The notes under the pieces were generated by a model. That model was given only the letters and a program-made list of their open reading frames with translations, searched no databases and had not been told where the DNA came from. Below are positions 25,047 through 35,238 of a stretch of DNA of 64,000 nt, one piece after another. The stretch covers positions 1 through 64,000 of the forward strand of contig NZ_NIOF01000010.1 of assembly GCF_002205645.1 (NCBI RefSeq), written 5' to 3'. The stretch comes from Roseateles aquatilis (lineage in GTDB: Bacteria; Pseudomonadota; Gammaproteobacteria; Burkholderiales; Burkholderiaceae_C). The position numbers and the translations under genes are program-made. Position 1 is the first letter of the stretch. Each line of letters begins with the position of its first letter.

Positions 25047-26311
25047 CGCGTCGTGGCGCCGTACTCCCATTCCCACGGCACCCCCGCCTCGCCGAGCAGC
25101 TGCCGCACGATCGTCGGATAGAGCGTTTCCGCCATCACGTCGTTGGATAGCAGCACGACGCAGGCGCGGCGGCGCTCGACGCAGACCATCGTGTTGCCGG
25201 TCTGGTCGTCGTGGCCGCCCTTGAAGAAGGCGTGGCCCTGCGGACCGTCGAAGACGACCACGCCCAGCCCCGCGGCCAGGTCCGGGCGGCGCCGCGCGAC
25301 GGGCAGCTCCGGCTGCAGCGTCGGGAATTGGGACGCCGTGGTGATCGGCGCTTGCGGCCGTGTCATCTCCGCGCGGCTGCGCGGCGACAGGCCGTCGCCG
25401 CGCATCAGGCCGGCGGCGAACCGGGCGAAGTCCTCGATCGTTGTGTCCATCGACCCCGCCGCGCGGACGCGGCTGCGCTCGTCATGCGGCACCCAGCGTC
25501 TGTCCTTCGTCACGCCGTCCGCCAGGTTGGCGGCGAAGTCGGCGCGCCACGTCATGCTGGTGGTGGCCATGCCGAATCGATCGAACACGCGGCGCTGCAT
25601 CTCCCGGCCCAGGTCGAGCCCGGGCCGGCCTTGCTCCAGCACGAGCTGCAGCAGGATCATTCCCTCGCCCGAGTAGGCGTAGCGGCTGCCCGGATCGAAG
25701 TGCAGACGCAGCTTGCCGTCGGGTTCCAGGAAAGCGAAGTTGGCGAAGCCGGCGCGATGCGACAGCAGCATGCGCGGCGTGATGTCGCGCCAGCGCGGGT
25801 CGTCGCGCAGGTCCTGCCAGCGGCCGCTGCGGCGATAGTCGGGCAGGGGGCGGTCCAGGTATCGCGAGATCGACGCGTCGAGATCGATGACGCCCTCGTC
25901 CGCCAGTTGCATCACCGTGTAGGCGAAGACGGTTTTGGTCAACGACGCGCCGTACATCACCGTGCCGGTCTGCAGCGCCTGCCCGCTGGCGTTGCGGTGG
26001 CCGTAACCGCGCACGGCCCGGACCTCGCCGTCCTCGATGTAGGCGAGCGCCAGGCCCTTGATGTCGCCGGCCGTGATCGCCGCGCGGATCGTCGCCTCCG
26101 CGCCGTCGAGTCCGCTCGCCGTCCGGGAGGCCGGCGGCGATGACGGGCTCGACGACATGGAGACGGGCAGCGGCGGCGCCGAGGGCATGGAAGACGCCGA
26201 GGACGAACGAGCCGACCCGCTGCAGGCCGCGAGCCATGCGGTCGCGACGAGGGCCAGCAGCGGGACGATGACGCGGCGGGCGTTGCGGGCGGAGGCTGTG
26301 GACGGTCGCAT
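25043..26311 (-). CDS. Serine hydrolase of the beta-lactamase/class C family, lipoprotein
   Basis: This 422-residue protein has a lipoprotein signal peptide with lipobox LAAC (Cys30). A Ser/Pro-rich linker (31-65) and a class C beta-lactamase-like domain follow. The nucleophile motif is SLTK (Ser123 to Lys126), a YSGEG segment stands at the second motif, and HDDQTGN near the C-terminus may take the place of the third. Such enzymes are often esterases or D-aminopeptidases rather than true beta-lactamases. It is 11 bases downstream of the chemoreceptor stop on the same strand, so readthrough is likely. Confidence 0.85.
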   Translation of the reverse strand: MRPSTASARNARRVIVPLLALVATAWLAACSGSARSSSASSMPSAPPLPVSMSSSPSSPPASRTASGLDGAEATIRAAITAGDIKGLALAYIEDGEVRAVRGYGHRNASGQALQTGTVMYGASLTKTVFAYTVMQLADEGVIDLDASISRYLDRPLPDYRRSGRWQDLRDDPRWRDITPRMLLSHRAGFANFAFLEPDGKLRLHFDPGSRYAYSGEGMILLQLVLEQGRPGLDLGREMQRRVFDRFGMATTSMTWRADFAANLADGVTKDRRWVPHDERSRVRAAGSMDTTIEDFARFAAGLMRGDGLSPRSRAEMTRPQAPITTASQFPTLQPELPVARRRPDLAAGLGVVVFDGPQGHAFFKGGHDDQTGNTMVCVERRRACVVLLSNDVMAETLYPTIVRQLLGEAGVPWEWEYGATTR

Positions 26312-26322
26312 CGGCGGGCTCC

Positions 26323-27873
26323 TCAGGCCGCGAGCCGGAACGCGCTCACCAGCGCGTTGAGCTGCTCCGCCTGCGTGCGCAGGCTGCCCGCCGCGGCGGC
26401 GGATTCCTCGACCAGCGCGGCGTTCTGCTGCGTCATTTCGTCGAGCCGCTGCACGGCGACATTGACCTGGCCGATGCCGTCCTTCTGCTCCACGGCGGCC
26501 GTCGCGATCTCGCCGACGATGTCGGCCACGCGGCGCACGCCCTGGACGATCTCGCCCATCGCATGGCCCGCGTCCTGCACCAGTCGCGTGCCGGACTCGA
26601 CGCGCGCGACGCTTTCACCGATCAGGCTCTTGATCTCCTTGGCCGCCGCCGCGCTGCGCTGGGCCAGCGCCCGCACCTCGCTGGCGACGACCGCGAAGCC
26701 GCGGCCCTGCTCGCCCGCGCGCGCCGCTTCCACCGCCGCGTTCAGGGCCAGGATGTTGGTCTGGAACGCGATGCCGTCGATGACGCCGGTGATGTCGCCG
26801 ATCCGCTTCGAGCTGGCCTCGATCTGATGCATCACCGCCACCACCTCGCCCACCACCTCGCCGCCCTTGGACGCGGAGACGCGGGTCGCGCTGACCAGCT
26901 CGTTGGCCTGCTGCGCCGAGCTGGCGGTATGGGCCACCGTGCCGGTGAGCTCCTCCATCGACGACGCCGTCTCCTGCAGGTTGGACGCGGTGGCCTCGGT
27001 GCGGGCGGACAGGTCCTGATTGCCGGTGGCGATCTCGCGCGTGGCGACGTTGATGGTCTCGGTGCCGTCGCGCACCTGCCGCACCATGCGGCGCAACGCG
27101 TCCTGCATGGCGCTGAGCTGGCGCAGCAGCACGCCGATCTCGTCGGTGCGGTCGACGCGGATGTCCTGGCTGAGGTCGCCGCTGGCGATGGTCTGCGCCA
27201 CCTCGCCGGCCTGCACCATCGGCGTCCGCACCGAGTGCGTGACGCGCCACGCGATGACGATGCCCAGCGCGATCGCCAGGCCGGTCAACGCCAGCATCGT
27301 CACCACGGCCTGCTGCGCCTGGCCGCGCTGGCGGGCCGCGAAGCTTTCGGTGTCGTCGGAGATCAGCGAGACCAGCTTCTCGACGGAGGCCAGGTAGCTG
27401 GCCGCCGCGGGCGCCAGCGTCTGGTCCACTTGCCGCGCGCCGGCGGCCGGATCGGACTTGATCGTCGCCAGCACGCCCTTGCGGATGTCGATGTAGCGCT
27501 GCCGCTCCGCGGCGATGACCGGCAACTGCGCCTTCTGCTCGGGATCGTCGATGGTCTTCTCGAGCTCGGCCTGCAGCTGGTTGATGCGGTCGGTGGTCCG
27601 CTTCATCTCGGCGGCCAGGAAACTCCCCAGGCCCTCGTGGCCGTCGGACTTGGCCATCGCCATCACACGGGTCAGGTTGAGCTCGGTGGCGGCGCGCCAG
27701 TTCGTGGCCATCAGGCGGCGCTGCTCCTGGACGTTGAGCTGGTCGCTGAGCCGCACCATCTCGCGCAGCTTCAGCACGCCCTCGCCGGTCATGAGCGCGG
27801 CCATCGCCAGCACCGCCGCAAAGCCCACCTGCAACAGCGTGGTGATCTTCATCCGACTCAACGCCCGCACCAT
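26323..27873 (-). CDS. Methyl-accepting chemotaxis protein
   Basis: This 516-residue chemoreceptor has TM1 at about 10-30, a four-helix-bundle-type periplasmic domain (31-188), TM2 at 189-210, a HAMP domain (about 211-265) and a signalling domain. The signalling tip has the conserved [22 protein letters not shown] and EIKSLI. No CheR-binding pentapeptide is present at the C-terminus (ends AFRLAA). ATG 27873 follows CGGGAGAT; ATG 27852 is an alternative. A sigma-70-type promoter lies 31 bases upstream. Confidence 0.92.
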   Translation of the reverse strand: MVRALSRMKITTLLQVGFAAVLAMAALMTGEGVLKLREMVRLSDQLNVQEQRRLMATNWRAATELNLTRVMAMAKSDGHEGLGSFLAAEMKRTTDRINQLQAELEKTIDDPEQKAQLPVIAAERQRYIDIRKGVLATIKSDPAAGARQVDQTLAPAAASYLASVEKLVSLISDDTESFAARQRGQAQQAVVTMLALTGLAIALGIVIAWRVTHSVRTPMVQAGEVAQTIASGDLSQDIRVDRTDEIGVLLRQLSAMQDALRRMVRQVRDGTETINVATREIATGNQDLSARTEATASNLQETASSMEELTGTVAHTASSAQQANELVSATRVSASKGGEVVGEVVAVMHQIEASSKRIGDITGVIDGIAFQTNILALNAAVEAARAGEQGRGFAVVASEVRALAQRSAAAAKEIKSLIGESVARVESGTRLVQDAGHAMGEIVQGVRRVADIVGEIATAAVEQKDGIGQVNVAVQRLDEMTQQNAALVEESAAAAGSLRTQAEQLNALVSAFRLAA

Positions 27874-27903
27874 GGCGATCTCCCGGCTACAAGGGTGCGG
27901 ACC

Positions 27904-27932
27904 ATTATGGGAGTCGCCCCCGGGGCGGGCAA
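27904..27932 (-). promoter_or_regulatory. Sigma-70-type promoter for the chemoreceptor gene
   Basis: On the minus strand TTGCCC (27932-27927) and CATAAT (27909-27904) are separated by 17 bases. The start of transcription would be near 27897, just upstream of the Shine-Dalgarno. No sigma-28-type element is visible here, unlike the second chemoreceptor. Confidence 0.5.
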
Positions 27933-28000
27933 GGCACGGCGGGTAAGCCCTGCCCTGCGCGCGCGTCGGGGATGCGGGAGGCCGGTGGAGACCTGGCGCT

Positions 28001-28393
28001 TCAGCCCAGATAGAAGAAGATCGCCTTGCAGCCCGCATTGCGGCCGTAGGCGCGAATCGTCGTGCCGCCGACCTTCGCCGCCACCAGCGCCGCGTAGACG
28101 GCCTTGACGTTGGCGTGCCGCATCGCGGTGTCCCCTTGAGACCCCTCGTAGGTCAGCCAGGTCCCGGCGCCGCAACTGCCGACATTGGACTCGATGGCGA
28201 AGAGGATTCGGTCCGGCATGTAGGTGACTTCCATGGACGTGACCCGCGCGCCGACGACGGACCAGTCATAGCCGGGATCGGTCTGCGAGCGGCTGGCGGG
28301 CACGAGCGCGCCCATCAACCCGGCGACGAGGCCGAGCGCGCGGAGCATGGAACGGGCACGGCCGGCGCGGCCGTTCTGGTTGAAGCGGAGCAT
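28001..28393 (-). CDS. Small secreted protein of unknown function
   Basis: This 130-residue protein has an N-terminal signal-peptide-like segment ([20 protein letters not shown], residues 16-35). A mature domain of about 95 residues with two cysteines follows ([11 protein letters not shown] and [13 protein letters not shown]), which could form a disulfide. I do not recognise a named family with confidence. ATG 28393 follows GGGAGGAAACCTC, an excellent Shine-Dalgarno; ATG 28348 would start exactly at the signal peptide. It is transcribed toward the chemoreceptor gene. Confidence 0.65.
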   Translation of the reverse strand: MLRFNQNGRAGRARSMLRALGLVAGLMGALVPASRSQTDPGYDWSVVGARVTSMEVTYMPDRILFAIESNVGSCGAGTWLTYEGSQGDTAMRHANVKAVYAALVAAKVGGTTIRAYGRNAGCKAIFFYLG

Positions 28394-28530
28394 GAGGTTT
28401 CCTCCCTGTGTGGATGTGCCGGTCGGCGCGACGATCCTGTCGCGTGCTTCGCCGGCTGCGCGGGAGGATAACCAAATGCGTGGGCCAGGACGTGACGTCG
28501 TTCAATGCCGCGCCGCATTCGTTCACCCCA

Positions 28531-29691
28531 TCACGGTCGCCATCGCAGCGGGTGGGCGACCGGTCGCGGCCCCGATGGCAGGCGCATGCGGCGCAGCAGG
28601 TCGGCATTCGGCAATGGGACGCCGAGTTCAAGGAACTTGTCGCGCAGCTCCGCCATCCCGGTGCCTTTCTCCCAGCAATTCTTCAGGCACCGCGCCGATG
28701 CATGGCGGTGCTTCTGTTCGTCCGGGAGGGGGGCAGGTCGTGCGTACGCCTTGCTGTCCGGCCAGGCCCACAGCCACATCTGCGCCAGCGTCGTCAGGTC
28801 CTCGGACGATCGCGATCTCAAGCCGCCGTGCACGCGCGGACAAGCGACGTCGCGAAGATCGTCGAAGAGTCTGCTCAACCGCTCGACATGGCGTTCGCGC
28901 AACGTCGGAAGGTCGCATGCGCTCGTCAGCCGTTTTTCCATGCGTTCGACGAGGACCGCCGCATGGGCCGGCAGGAGTTCCCGAGGAACGCGTCGCAGCA
29001 GCGCGGCCAGGTAGGAGGCCTCCGGCACGGTCAAGGCGGGCAAGCCCGCGTTGAGCCGCCTCCTGGCCCGGTCGAGGATGTTGCGGCAGTCGCGCGTCGG
29101 AAGAAAGAAATCGCGGGCCTGCGCCAGTTCCAGCTGGTGGTCCTCCCGCGCGAGCGCCAGGCGCAGTCCTTCGACGCAGCCCGCCGGCGTGCCGGCCAGC
29201 GGCGAGGCCACGCGCGGCAGGAAGGTCGGCGGCGAGCAGGACGGCCGGCGCAGCACGGGGACATGCGGCGCGTTCAGGAGGCGGGGCGACGGCTGGGGCG
29301 TCTCGAAGAGGCGCAGGCGCGGTCCGAGGGTCAGATCGACCATGCCGTCGTCCGGCGCGATGGCCTCCACGCTGCAGATCTCGAGGTCCGGCAGTTCGCG
29401 AAGGAAGCGGTTGATCGTGGCCGCGGAGCAGGTGGGCAGGGCCAGCCGCGATGGTGTCGGCACGTCCGGCTTGCCGGTCTTGAGCACGCCGGAGATGAGA
29501 CCGTCGGGCATCGCGTCCAAGTCGCCGCGCGGCAGGTCACGCAGATCCGCATGGGGCGTGGTCGTGTCGGTCAGCAGCCGGATCAGGCGATTGATGAAAG
29601 GCTCTTGCGAGCCGAGGCTCGAGGAATCGCCGACCGGGCGAAAGGGCGGCAACGGCCGAGCCGTGCTGCACGAGGGCGCGGGGAAGCTCAT
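28531..29691 (-). CDS. Hypothetical protein, no recognised domain
   Basis: This 386-residue reading frame has no family that I recognise. The first 40 residues are Ser/Pro-rich without charge clusters. The middle (about 180-310) is helical with Leu/Arg repeats such as ASYLAALLRRVPRELLPAHA. Two cysteines and a Trp pair (WLWAWPDS) lie near residue 320. No signal peptide or membrane segment is seen. No good Shine-Dalgarno precedes ATG 29691. The opposite strand is also open but gives an Arg-rich, shadow-like product. A secreted effector is one possibility given the N-terminus, with no direct evidence. Confidence 0.5.
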   Translation of the reverse strand: MSFPAPSCSTARPLPPFRPVGDSSSLGSQEPFINRLIRLLTDTTTPHADLRDLPRGDLDAMPDGLISGVLKTGKPDVPTPSRLALPTCSAATINRFLRELPDLEICSVEAIAPDDGMVDLTLGPRLRLFETPQPSPRLLNAPHVPVLRRPSCSPPTFLPRVASPLAGTPAGCVEGLRLALAREDHQLELAQARDFFLPTRDCRNILDRARRRLNAGLPALTVPEASYLAALLRRVPRELLPAHAAVLVERMEKRLTSACDLPTLRERHVERLSRLFDDLRDVACPRVHGGLRSRSSEDLTTLAQMWLWAWPDSKAYARPAPLPDEQKHRHASARCLKNCWEKGTGMAELRDKFLELGVPLPNADLLRRMRLPSGPRPVAHPLRWRP

Positions 29692-29780
29692 GGCGGAAGG
29701 GCGACAGGGTGGTGGAGGCCGCCGTAGTGGCCTCGCCCGCTCGCCTCATCCGACACCGCGTCCGGGCCGCGCGCCGGGCC

Positions 29781-32700
29781 TCACATGCTGCGCCGGTACT
29801 GCCCACCCACCTCGAACAGCGCCGCCGTGATCTGCCCCAGCGAGCACACGCGCACCGCGTCCATCAGCACCTCGAACACGTTGCCGTTGTCGATGACCGC
29901 CTGCTGCAGCCGCTTGAGCATCGCGGGCGCGTCGCCGACGTGGTCGCCGTGGAAGGCCGTGAGCCGCGACAGCTGGCTCTGCTTCTCGTCCTCGGTCGAG
30001 CGGGCCAGCTCGATGTGCTCCGGCACCGGCTCGCCATGCGGATTGCGGAAGGTGTTGACGCCGATGATGGGGTACTCGCCGGTGTGCTTGAGCATCTCGT
30101 AATGCATCGACTCTTCCTGGATCTTGCTGCGCTGGTAGCCGGTCTCCATCGCGCCCAGCACGCCGCCGCGCTCGGCGATGCGCTCGAACTCGCCCAGCAC
30201 CGCTTCCTCGACCAGCTCGGTCAGCTCGTCGATGATGAACGCGCCCTGGCTCGGGTTCTCGTTCTTGGCCAGGCCCCATTCGCGGTTGATGATCAGCTGG
30301 ATCGCCATCGCGCGGCGCACCGACTCTTCGGTCGGCGTGGTGATCGCCTCGTCGTAGGCGTTGGTGTGCAGCGAGTTGCAGTTGTCGTAGATCGCGATCA
30401 GCGCCTGCAGCGTGGTGCGGATGTCGTTGAACGCGATCTCCTGCGCGTGCAGGCTGCGGCCCGAGGTCTGGATGTGGTACTTCAGCTTCTGGCTGCGCTC
30501 GTTGGCGCCGTACTTGTCGCGCATCGCCACGGCCCAGATGCGGCGCGCCACGCGGCCCAGCACGGTGTACTCCGGGTCCATGCCGTTGCTGAAGAAGAAG
30601 CTCAGGTTGGGCGCGAAGTCGTCGATGTGCATGCCGCGCGCCAGGTAGGCCTCCACGAAGGTGAAGCCGTTGGACAGTGTGAACGCGAGTTGCGAGATGG
30701 GGTTCGCGCCCGCCTCGGCGATGTGATAGCCGCTGATCGACACCGAGTAGAAGTTGCGCACGTTGTGGTGCACGAAGTACTGCGCGATGTCGCCCATCAC
30801 CTTGAGCGAGAACTCGGTCGAGAAGATGCAGGTGTTCTGGCCCTGGTCCTCCTTGAGGATGTCCGCCTGCACCGTGCCGCGCACGTTGGCCAGTACCCAG
30901 GCGCGGATCTTGGCGGCTTCGTCGGCGGTGGGGTCGCGGCCGTTGTCGGACCTGAACTTCGCGAGTTGCTGGTCGATGGCGGTGTTCATGAACATCGCCA
31001 GGAGGGTCGGCGCCGGGCCGTTGATGGTCATCGACACCGACGTCGTCGGGTTGCACAGGTCGAAGCCGTCGTACAGGACCTTCATGTCGTCCAGCGTCGC
31101 GATGCTGACGCCGGAGTTGCCGACCTTGCCGTAGATGTCCGGCCGCGGCGCGGGATCGGCGCCGTACAGCGTGACCGAGTCGAACGCGGTGGACAGCCGC
31201 TTGGCGGGTAGACCCTCGGAAACCAGCTTGAAACGACGGTTGGTGCGGAAGGCATCGCCCTCGCCGGCGAACATGCGCGTCGGGTCCTCGCCCTCGCGCT
31301 TGAACGCGAACACGCCGGCGGTGTACGGGAAGCTGCCCGGCACGTTCTCCAGCATCAGCCACTTCAGCAGCTCGCCCTGGTCCTCATACGACGGCAGCAC
31401 GACCTTCCGGATCTTGGTGCCGGACAGCGAGGTCGAGACCAGCGCGGTGCGGATCTCCTTGTCGCGGATCTTCACGACGTATTCGTCGCCGGCGTAGGCC
31501 TGCCGCATGTCCGGCCATTGGGCCAAGAGGTGGCGCGCGTCGGCGTCCAGCCGGGCCTGGCGCGCGGAGGCCAGCGTCGTCAGCGCGGCGATGTCGGCGT
31601 CGGCCCGCGCGTCGGTCAGCATGGCGGCGCTGGCCTGCAGCTGCTGGATCTCGCGCGCCAGGCGGGCCTGCGCGCGGGCGCGCTTCTTGTAGGCGCGGAC
31701 CGTGTCCGAGATCTCGGCCAGATAACGCGCCCGGGCCGGCGGCACGATCGGTGTCTGATGGGTGCTGAAGCGCGTCGACGTCAGCGGCAGACGACCGTCG
31801 CGCAGCGACAGCCCCAGTCCCGCCAGCCGCGGCTTCAGCGCCTGATAGAGCGCGGTGACGCCGTCGTCGTTGAAGCGGCTGGCCATGGTGCCGAACACCG
31901 GCAGATCCTCGGCCCGCTTGCCCCAGGCTTCCCTGTTGCGCTGCACCTGCTTGGCGACATCGCGCCAGGCGTCGGCCGCGCCCTTGCGGTCGAACTTGTT
32001 GATGGCGACGAACTCGGCGAAGTCCAGCATGTCGATCTTCTCGAGCTGGCTGGCGGCGCCGAACTCCGGCGTCATCACGTACATCGGCACGTCGACGTGC
32101 GGCACGATGGCGGCGTCGCCCTGGCCGATGCCGGAGGTCTCGACGATGATCAGGTCGAAGCCGGCGACCTTGGCCGCGGCGATCACGTCGGGCAGCGCCT
32201 GCGAGATCTCGGAGCCGAAATCGCGCGTGGCCAGCGAGCGCATGTACACGCGTTGGCCGGCGGCCCATGGCGCGATCGCGTTCATGCGGATGCGGTCGCC
32301 GAGCAGCGCGCCGCCACTCTTGCGCCGTGACGGATCGATGGAGATCACGGCGATGCGCGGCGCGTCGTCCTGGTCCAGGCGCAGGCGGCGGATCAACTCG
32401 TCGGTGAGGCTGGACTTACCGGCGCCACCGGTGCCGGTGATGCCCAGCACCGGCACGCGCACCGCCGCCGCGGCGTCGCGCAGCGACTGGGTGAAGGCGG
32501 CATCGGCGCTGCCGTTCTCCAGCGCCGTGATGGCTTGCGCGAGCGCGCGCCAGGCCGGTTCCGAATGGCCGCGCAGCGCGTCGACGGTCTTGGGCGCCGC
32601 GGCGCTCAGGTCCTGGTCGCAGCGCATGACCATCTCGCCGATCATGCCTTGCAGGCCCATGCGCTGGCCGTCCTCGGGACTGAAGATGCGCACGCCCTGG

Positions 32701-33065
32701 TCGGCCAGGTCGCGGATCTCGGCCGGCACGATCACGCCGCCACCGCCGCCGAAGACCTGGATCGCCTCGCCGCCGCGCTGGCGCAGCAGCTCGACCATGT
32801 ACTTGAAGTACTCGACATGCCCGCCCTGGTACGAGCTGACCGCGATGCCCTGCGCGTCTTCCTGCAGCGCGGCGGTGACGACCTCGTCGACCGAGCGGTT
32901 GTGGCCCAGATGGATCACCTCGGCGCCCATGCCCTGCAGGATGCGCCGCATGATGTTGATCGCCGCGTCGTGCCCGTCGAACAGGCTGGCGGCGGTCACG
33001 AAGCGGACCTTGTGGGTGGGGCGGTACTCGGCCAGGGCCTTGTACTCGGCGGACATCTCGGTCAT
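29781..33065 (-). CDS. icmF: Fused isobutyryl-CoA mutase IcmF
   Basis: This 1094-residue B12-dependent enzyme interconverts isobutyryl-CoA and butyryl-CoA, and in some species isovaleryl- and pivalyl-CoA. Domains in order: cobalamin-binding (about 18-155, LFDGHDAAI with the DxH lower ligand motif), a MeaI-type GTPase chaperone (about 200-480, P-loop [12 protein letters not shown] and NKFD), and the substrate-binding TIM barrel (about 560-1094). This order and length match known IcmF proteins. ATG 33065 follows CCGGAGAC; ATG 33056 is possible. The upstream 249 bases contain a long palindrome and a promoter. Confidence 0.93.
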   Translation of the reverse strand: MTEMSAEYKALAEYRPTHKVRFVTAASLFDGHDAAINIMRRILQGMGAEVIHLGHNRSVDEVVTAALQEDAQGIAVSSYQGGHVEYFKYMVELLRQRGGEAIQVFGGGGGVIVPAEIRDLADQGVRIFSPEDGQRMGLQGMIGEMVMRCDQDLSAAAPKTVDALRGHSEPAWRALAQAITALENGSADAAFTQSLRDAAAAVRVPVLGITGTGGAGKSSLTDELIRRLRLDQDDAPRIAVISIDPSRRKSGGALLGDRIRMNAIAPWAAGQRVYMRSLATRDFGSEISQALPDVIAAAKVAGFDLIIVETSGIGQGDAAIVPHVDVPMYVMTPEFGAASQLEKIDMLDFAEFVAINKFDRKGAADAWRDVAKQVQRNREAWGKRAEDLPVFGTMASRFNDDGVTALYQALKPRLAGLGLSLRDGRLPLTSTRFSTHQTPIVPPARARYLAEISDTVRAYKKRARAQARLAREIQQLQASAAMLTDARADADIAALTTLASARQARLDADARHLLAQWPDMRQAYAGDEYVVKIRDKEIRTALVSTSLSGTKIRKVVLPSYEDQGELLKWLMLENVPGSFPYTAGVFAFKREGEDPTRMFAGEGDAFRTNRRFKLVSEGLPAKRLSTAFDSVTLYGADPAPRPDIYGKVGNSGVSIATLDDMKVLYDGFDLCNPTTSVSMTINGPAPTLLAMFMNTAIDQQLAKFRSDNGRDPTADEAAKIRAWVLANVRGTVQADILKEDQGQNTCIFSTEFSLKVMGDIAQYFVHHNVRNFYSVSISGYHIAEAGANPISQLAFTLSNGFTFVEAYLARGMHIDDFAPNLSFFFSNGMDPEYTVLGRVARRIWAVAMRDKYGANERSQKLKYHIQTSGRSLHAQEIAFNDIRTTLQALIAIYDNCNSLHTNAYDEAITTPTEESVRRAMAIQLIINREWGLAKNENPSQGAFIIDELTELVEEAVLGEFERIAERGGVLGAMETGYQRSKIQEESMHYEMLKHTGEYPIIGVNTFRNPHGEPVPEHIELARSTEDEKQSQLSRLTAFHGDHVGDAPAMLKRLQQAVIDNGNVFEVLMDAVRVCSLGQITAALFEVGGQYRRSM

Positions 33066-33162
33066 GACGTTGTCTCCGGCGGGCTGCGCGGATGCCTGCG
33101 GCCGATCGGGATGGCGGCCCGCCGCGGCACCTGTCGTTCTTGCGGTTCAAGTGTGCCCGCCG

Positions 33163-33192
33163 ATTCTAGGTGTCGGTTGACGTTTACGTAAA
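33163..33192 (-). promoter_or_regulatory. Putative icmF promoter
   Basis: On the minus strand TTTACG (33192-33187) and TAGAAT (33168-33163) are separated by 18 bases. The -35 element lies inside the palindrome at 33180-33195. Bound regulator would cover or remodel the promoter. This is a pattern match only. Confidence 0.45.
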
Positions 33193-33198
33193 CGTGAG
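33177..33198. promoter_or_regulatory. Palindromic operator upstream of icmF (LiuR-like)
   Basis: Bases 33180-33195 are a perfect 16-base palindrome centred on TTTACGTAAA, extended imperfectly to 33177-33198 (TTGA on one side, TGAG on the other). It resembles, from memory, operators of LiuR, the MerR-family regulator of branched-chain amino acid degradation in proteobacteria. That role would suit icmF. No regulator gene is present nearby. Confidence 0.6.
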
Positions 33199-33314
33199 AG
33201 ATGTGACGCGAGGGGATATCAGGCGACGCGGGCCGCGTCCTTCCCGGGCGCGCCGCGATGCGCGCGCTCCAGGCTTGGGGTAAACACCGACGGGACGGCG
33301 CCCGTGGGGGCGGC

Positions 33315-34304
33315 TCAGGCCGCGCGACGGCGCCGCGCGATCGCGCCCAGCAGGGCCAGCCCGCCGGCCATCAGCGCCCAGGTGCCGGGCTCGGGTACGG
33401 CCGCCATGGAGACGGCGTACTCGATGTTGTCGCTGTTGAGCGCGGTGAACGAGGTGATCCGGTTGCCGGCGGCGTCCACGACGGCCGTGATGCCGTCCCA
33501 GGCGAAGGTGTGGGAGAAGTCGGCGAAGGCATGGCCGCGCATCGCGCCCGCCGCGGTCGCGTCGCTGCTGCGCAGGCCGACCTCGGTGAACACGTCGCCG
33601 GTCCAGAACATGTTGATGGGGCTGCCGAACTGGAAGTCCAGGGTGAGGTCGTAGAAGCCGACACCGTTGCGGCTGCTGTCGACCACGATGCTGTCGTTGA
33701 CCATGGTGCGGCTGTTCCAGGCGGTCAGCGAGGTCCATCCCGGGCCAGGGAAGTCCATCGCGACGCCGTCGGCGCGCATTTGCAGCGTGGTCATCCAGCT
33801 GTACGTGGTGGTGCGGGTGCCGACGGCGTCGTTGAACCCGCCGGCCGCGCCGACGGCGTACTGGTCCTGGCCGTAGGTGCCGTCCACCAGGATGCGGAAG
33901 CTCATCCTGCCGCGCGTGCCGTCGACGCAGGTGCCGCAGCGGATGATGAAGCTGTCGACCAGCGTGGCGCTGGCGGAGGACTGCACGAAGACGTCCGACT
34001 GCGGCGAGCCGGCCTGCTGGTACGCCGTCGCGCGGGACGAGAAGTCCAGTCGCCCATAACCGGCCCAGGCCGCGGCGAAGCCGTCGGTGGTCTGGTGCGA
34101 GCCGGCGCCCCAGTCCTCCAGCGAGGACGTGGAGGACCCGTAGAGCGGCGCGTAGCCGCCTTTCCAGTCCGGCGTGACGTACTCGACCTGTGTGTTGGTG
34201 TTGGCCTGGATGCGGGTGTTGACCGCGAACTCCGCGGCATGGGCGGAGCCAGCGCCCGCCGACAGCAACAGGGCGAGGAGGAGGGGGAAGCGAGGCAGCG
34301 ACAT
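33315..34304 (-). CDS. PEP-CTERM-anchored exported protein
   Basis: This 329-residue protein has a signal peptide (residues 1-23, ending in AHAAEF). A Ser/Thr/Gly-rich beta-type domain follows. The C-terminus has the PEP-CTERM sorting signal VPEPGTWALMAGGLALLGAI followed by RRRR. Such proteins are processed by exosortase and placed on the cell surface or in exopolysaccharide. No exosortase gene is in the window. The single Cys pair RCGTCVDG could form a disulfide. The start follows CAGGGAGACCACC. Its ligand is unknown. Confidence 0.88.
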   Translation of the reverse strand: MSLPRFPLLLALLLSAGAGSAHAAEFAVNTRIQANTNTQVEYVTPDWKGGYAPLYGSSTSSLEDWGAGSHQTTDGFAAAWAGYGRLDFSSRATAYQQAGSPQSDVFVQSSASATLVDSFIIRCGTCVDGTRGRMSFRILVDGTYGQDQYAVGAAGGFNDAVGTRTTTYSWMTTLQMRADGVAMDFPGPGWTSLTAWNSRTMVNDSIVVDSSRNGVGFYDLTLDFQFGSPINMFWTGDVFTEVGLRSSDATAAGAMRGHAFADFSHTFAWDGITAVVDAAGNRITSFTALNSDNIEYAVSMAAVPEPGTWALMAGGLALLGAIARRRRAA

Positions 34305-34452
34305 GGTGGTCTCCCTGGCGGCGTGAGCGCCGCTCGCTGCGCACGTTAAGAGGAAGTGAAATCCATCGCGGCCCCCTCAAACGAGGACCGCGGGCACGGT
34401 GATTGCGCGCGGGCGGGAGCGGGGTTTGCTCCGCCGCGTCGGCGCGGGGCGC

Positions 34453-34466
34453 GGCACGGAACTTGC
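34453..34466 (+). promoter_or_regulatory. Sigma-54-type promoter near nasT
   Basis: GGCACG (34453-34458), four bases and TTGC (34463-34466) match the -24/-12 consensus except for the first T. Transcription would begin near 34478. That is one base before the GTG used here as the nasT start, so either nasT begins at GTG 34539 or another promoter is used. Nitrogen control would be expected for this operon. Confidence 0.5.
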
Positions 34467-34478
34467 GCCTGGCCCCGG

Positions 34479-35108
34479 GTGAATCGCCCGCCCGCTTCCG
34501 TCGCCCGCCCCGAGTCACCCGCCACCGCGGGGCTGCGGGTGCTCGTGATCGACGACGGGGCGCATCGGGTGGATCTGCTGCGCGACGAGCTGGTGCGGCA
34601 GGGCTGCGAAGTCGTCGGCGTGATCGAGCAGGCCACGCTGATCCACGACTGCGTGCTGCGATTGCAGCCGGACGTCGTGATCGTCGACGCCGAGTCGCCG
34701 ACGCGCGACACGCTGGAGAACCTCGCCACGCTGTCCGCCCGGATGCCGCGGCCGGTCGTCATCTTCGCGGAGGACGAGGACCGCGGCCCGATGCGCCGTG
34801 CGATCCAGGCCGGCGTCAGCGCGTATGTCGTGGCGGGCCTGCAGGCGCAGCGGCTGGCGCCGGTGCTGCATGTCGCCATCGCGCGTTTCGAGCAGGACCT
34901 CGCGCTGCGCGAGGAGCTGGGCAAGGCGCAGGCGCAACTTGCCTCGCGCAAGGTCGTCGACCGGGCCAAGGGCATCCTCATGCGCGAGCAGGGCCTGGAC
35001 GAGGACCAGGCCTATCAACGCCTGCGCAAGCTGGCGATGGACCGTGGCGAGCCGCTCGCGCAGATCGCGCAGCGGGTCATCGACGCACAAGACCTGTTGC
35101 GAGGCTGA
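34479..35108 (+). CDS. nasT: ANTAR-domain antiterminator NasT
   Basis: NasT is an RNA-binding antitermination protein of nitrate assimilation. A receiver-like domain (about residues 20-140; VLVIDDG and VIVDAESP) is followed by a helix and an ANTAR domain (about 150-205) with KVVDRAKGILMREQGLDEDQ and AYQRLRKLAM. The receiver lacks the usual Lys near its end, so it is probably not a normal phospho-receiver. The start is unsure: GTG 34479 (209 residues) or GTG 34539 (189); neither has a good Shine-Dalgarno. Its target leader lies immediately downstream. The NasS partner is not visible in the window. Confidence 0.88.
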   Translation: MNRPPASVARPESPATAGLRVLVIDDGAHRVDLLRDELVRQGCEVVGVIEQATLIHDCVLRLQPDVVIVDAESPTRDTLENLATLSARMPRPVVIFAEDEDRGPMRRAIQAGVSAYVVAGLQAQRLAPVLHVAIARFEQDLALREELGKAQAQLASRKVVDRAKGILMREQGLDEDQAYQRLRKLAMDRGEPLAQIAQRVIDAQDLLRG

Positions 35109-35208
35109 ACGCACCGCAACGGCGCATCGACGCCGCGAGGCAGTGCATGAAGGCCGTATGCCGGGCGACGGGCGCCGACGCTTCCCGGGCGCGGGACCAC
35201 GGGCCGCA

Positions 35209-35225
35209 TTGGCACGCTTCCTGCA
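35209..35225 (+). promoter_or_regulatory. Sigma-54-type promoter of the nrtA-cobA operon
   Basis: TTGGCACG (35209-35216), four bases and CTGCA (35221-35225) match the RpoN -24/-12 consensus with one change (C for T in TTGC). Transcription would start near 35236, just before the first ANTAR-type hairpin. NtrC-dependent activation is the expected control for nitrate assimilation; no clear NtrC site was identified. Confidence 0.7.
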
Positions 35226-35238
35226 AAGCTACGTTCAA

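Noticed and set aside
28408-29727. Forward-strand frame opposite the 386-residue unknown protein
   Set aside because: Its product is Arg/Gly/Gln-rich without hydrophobic periodicity, so the reverse frame is the better coding candidate. Neither can be tied to a known family.
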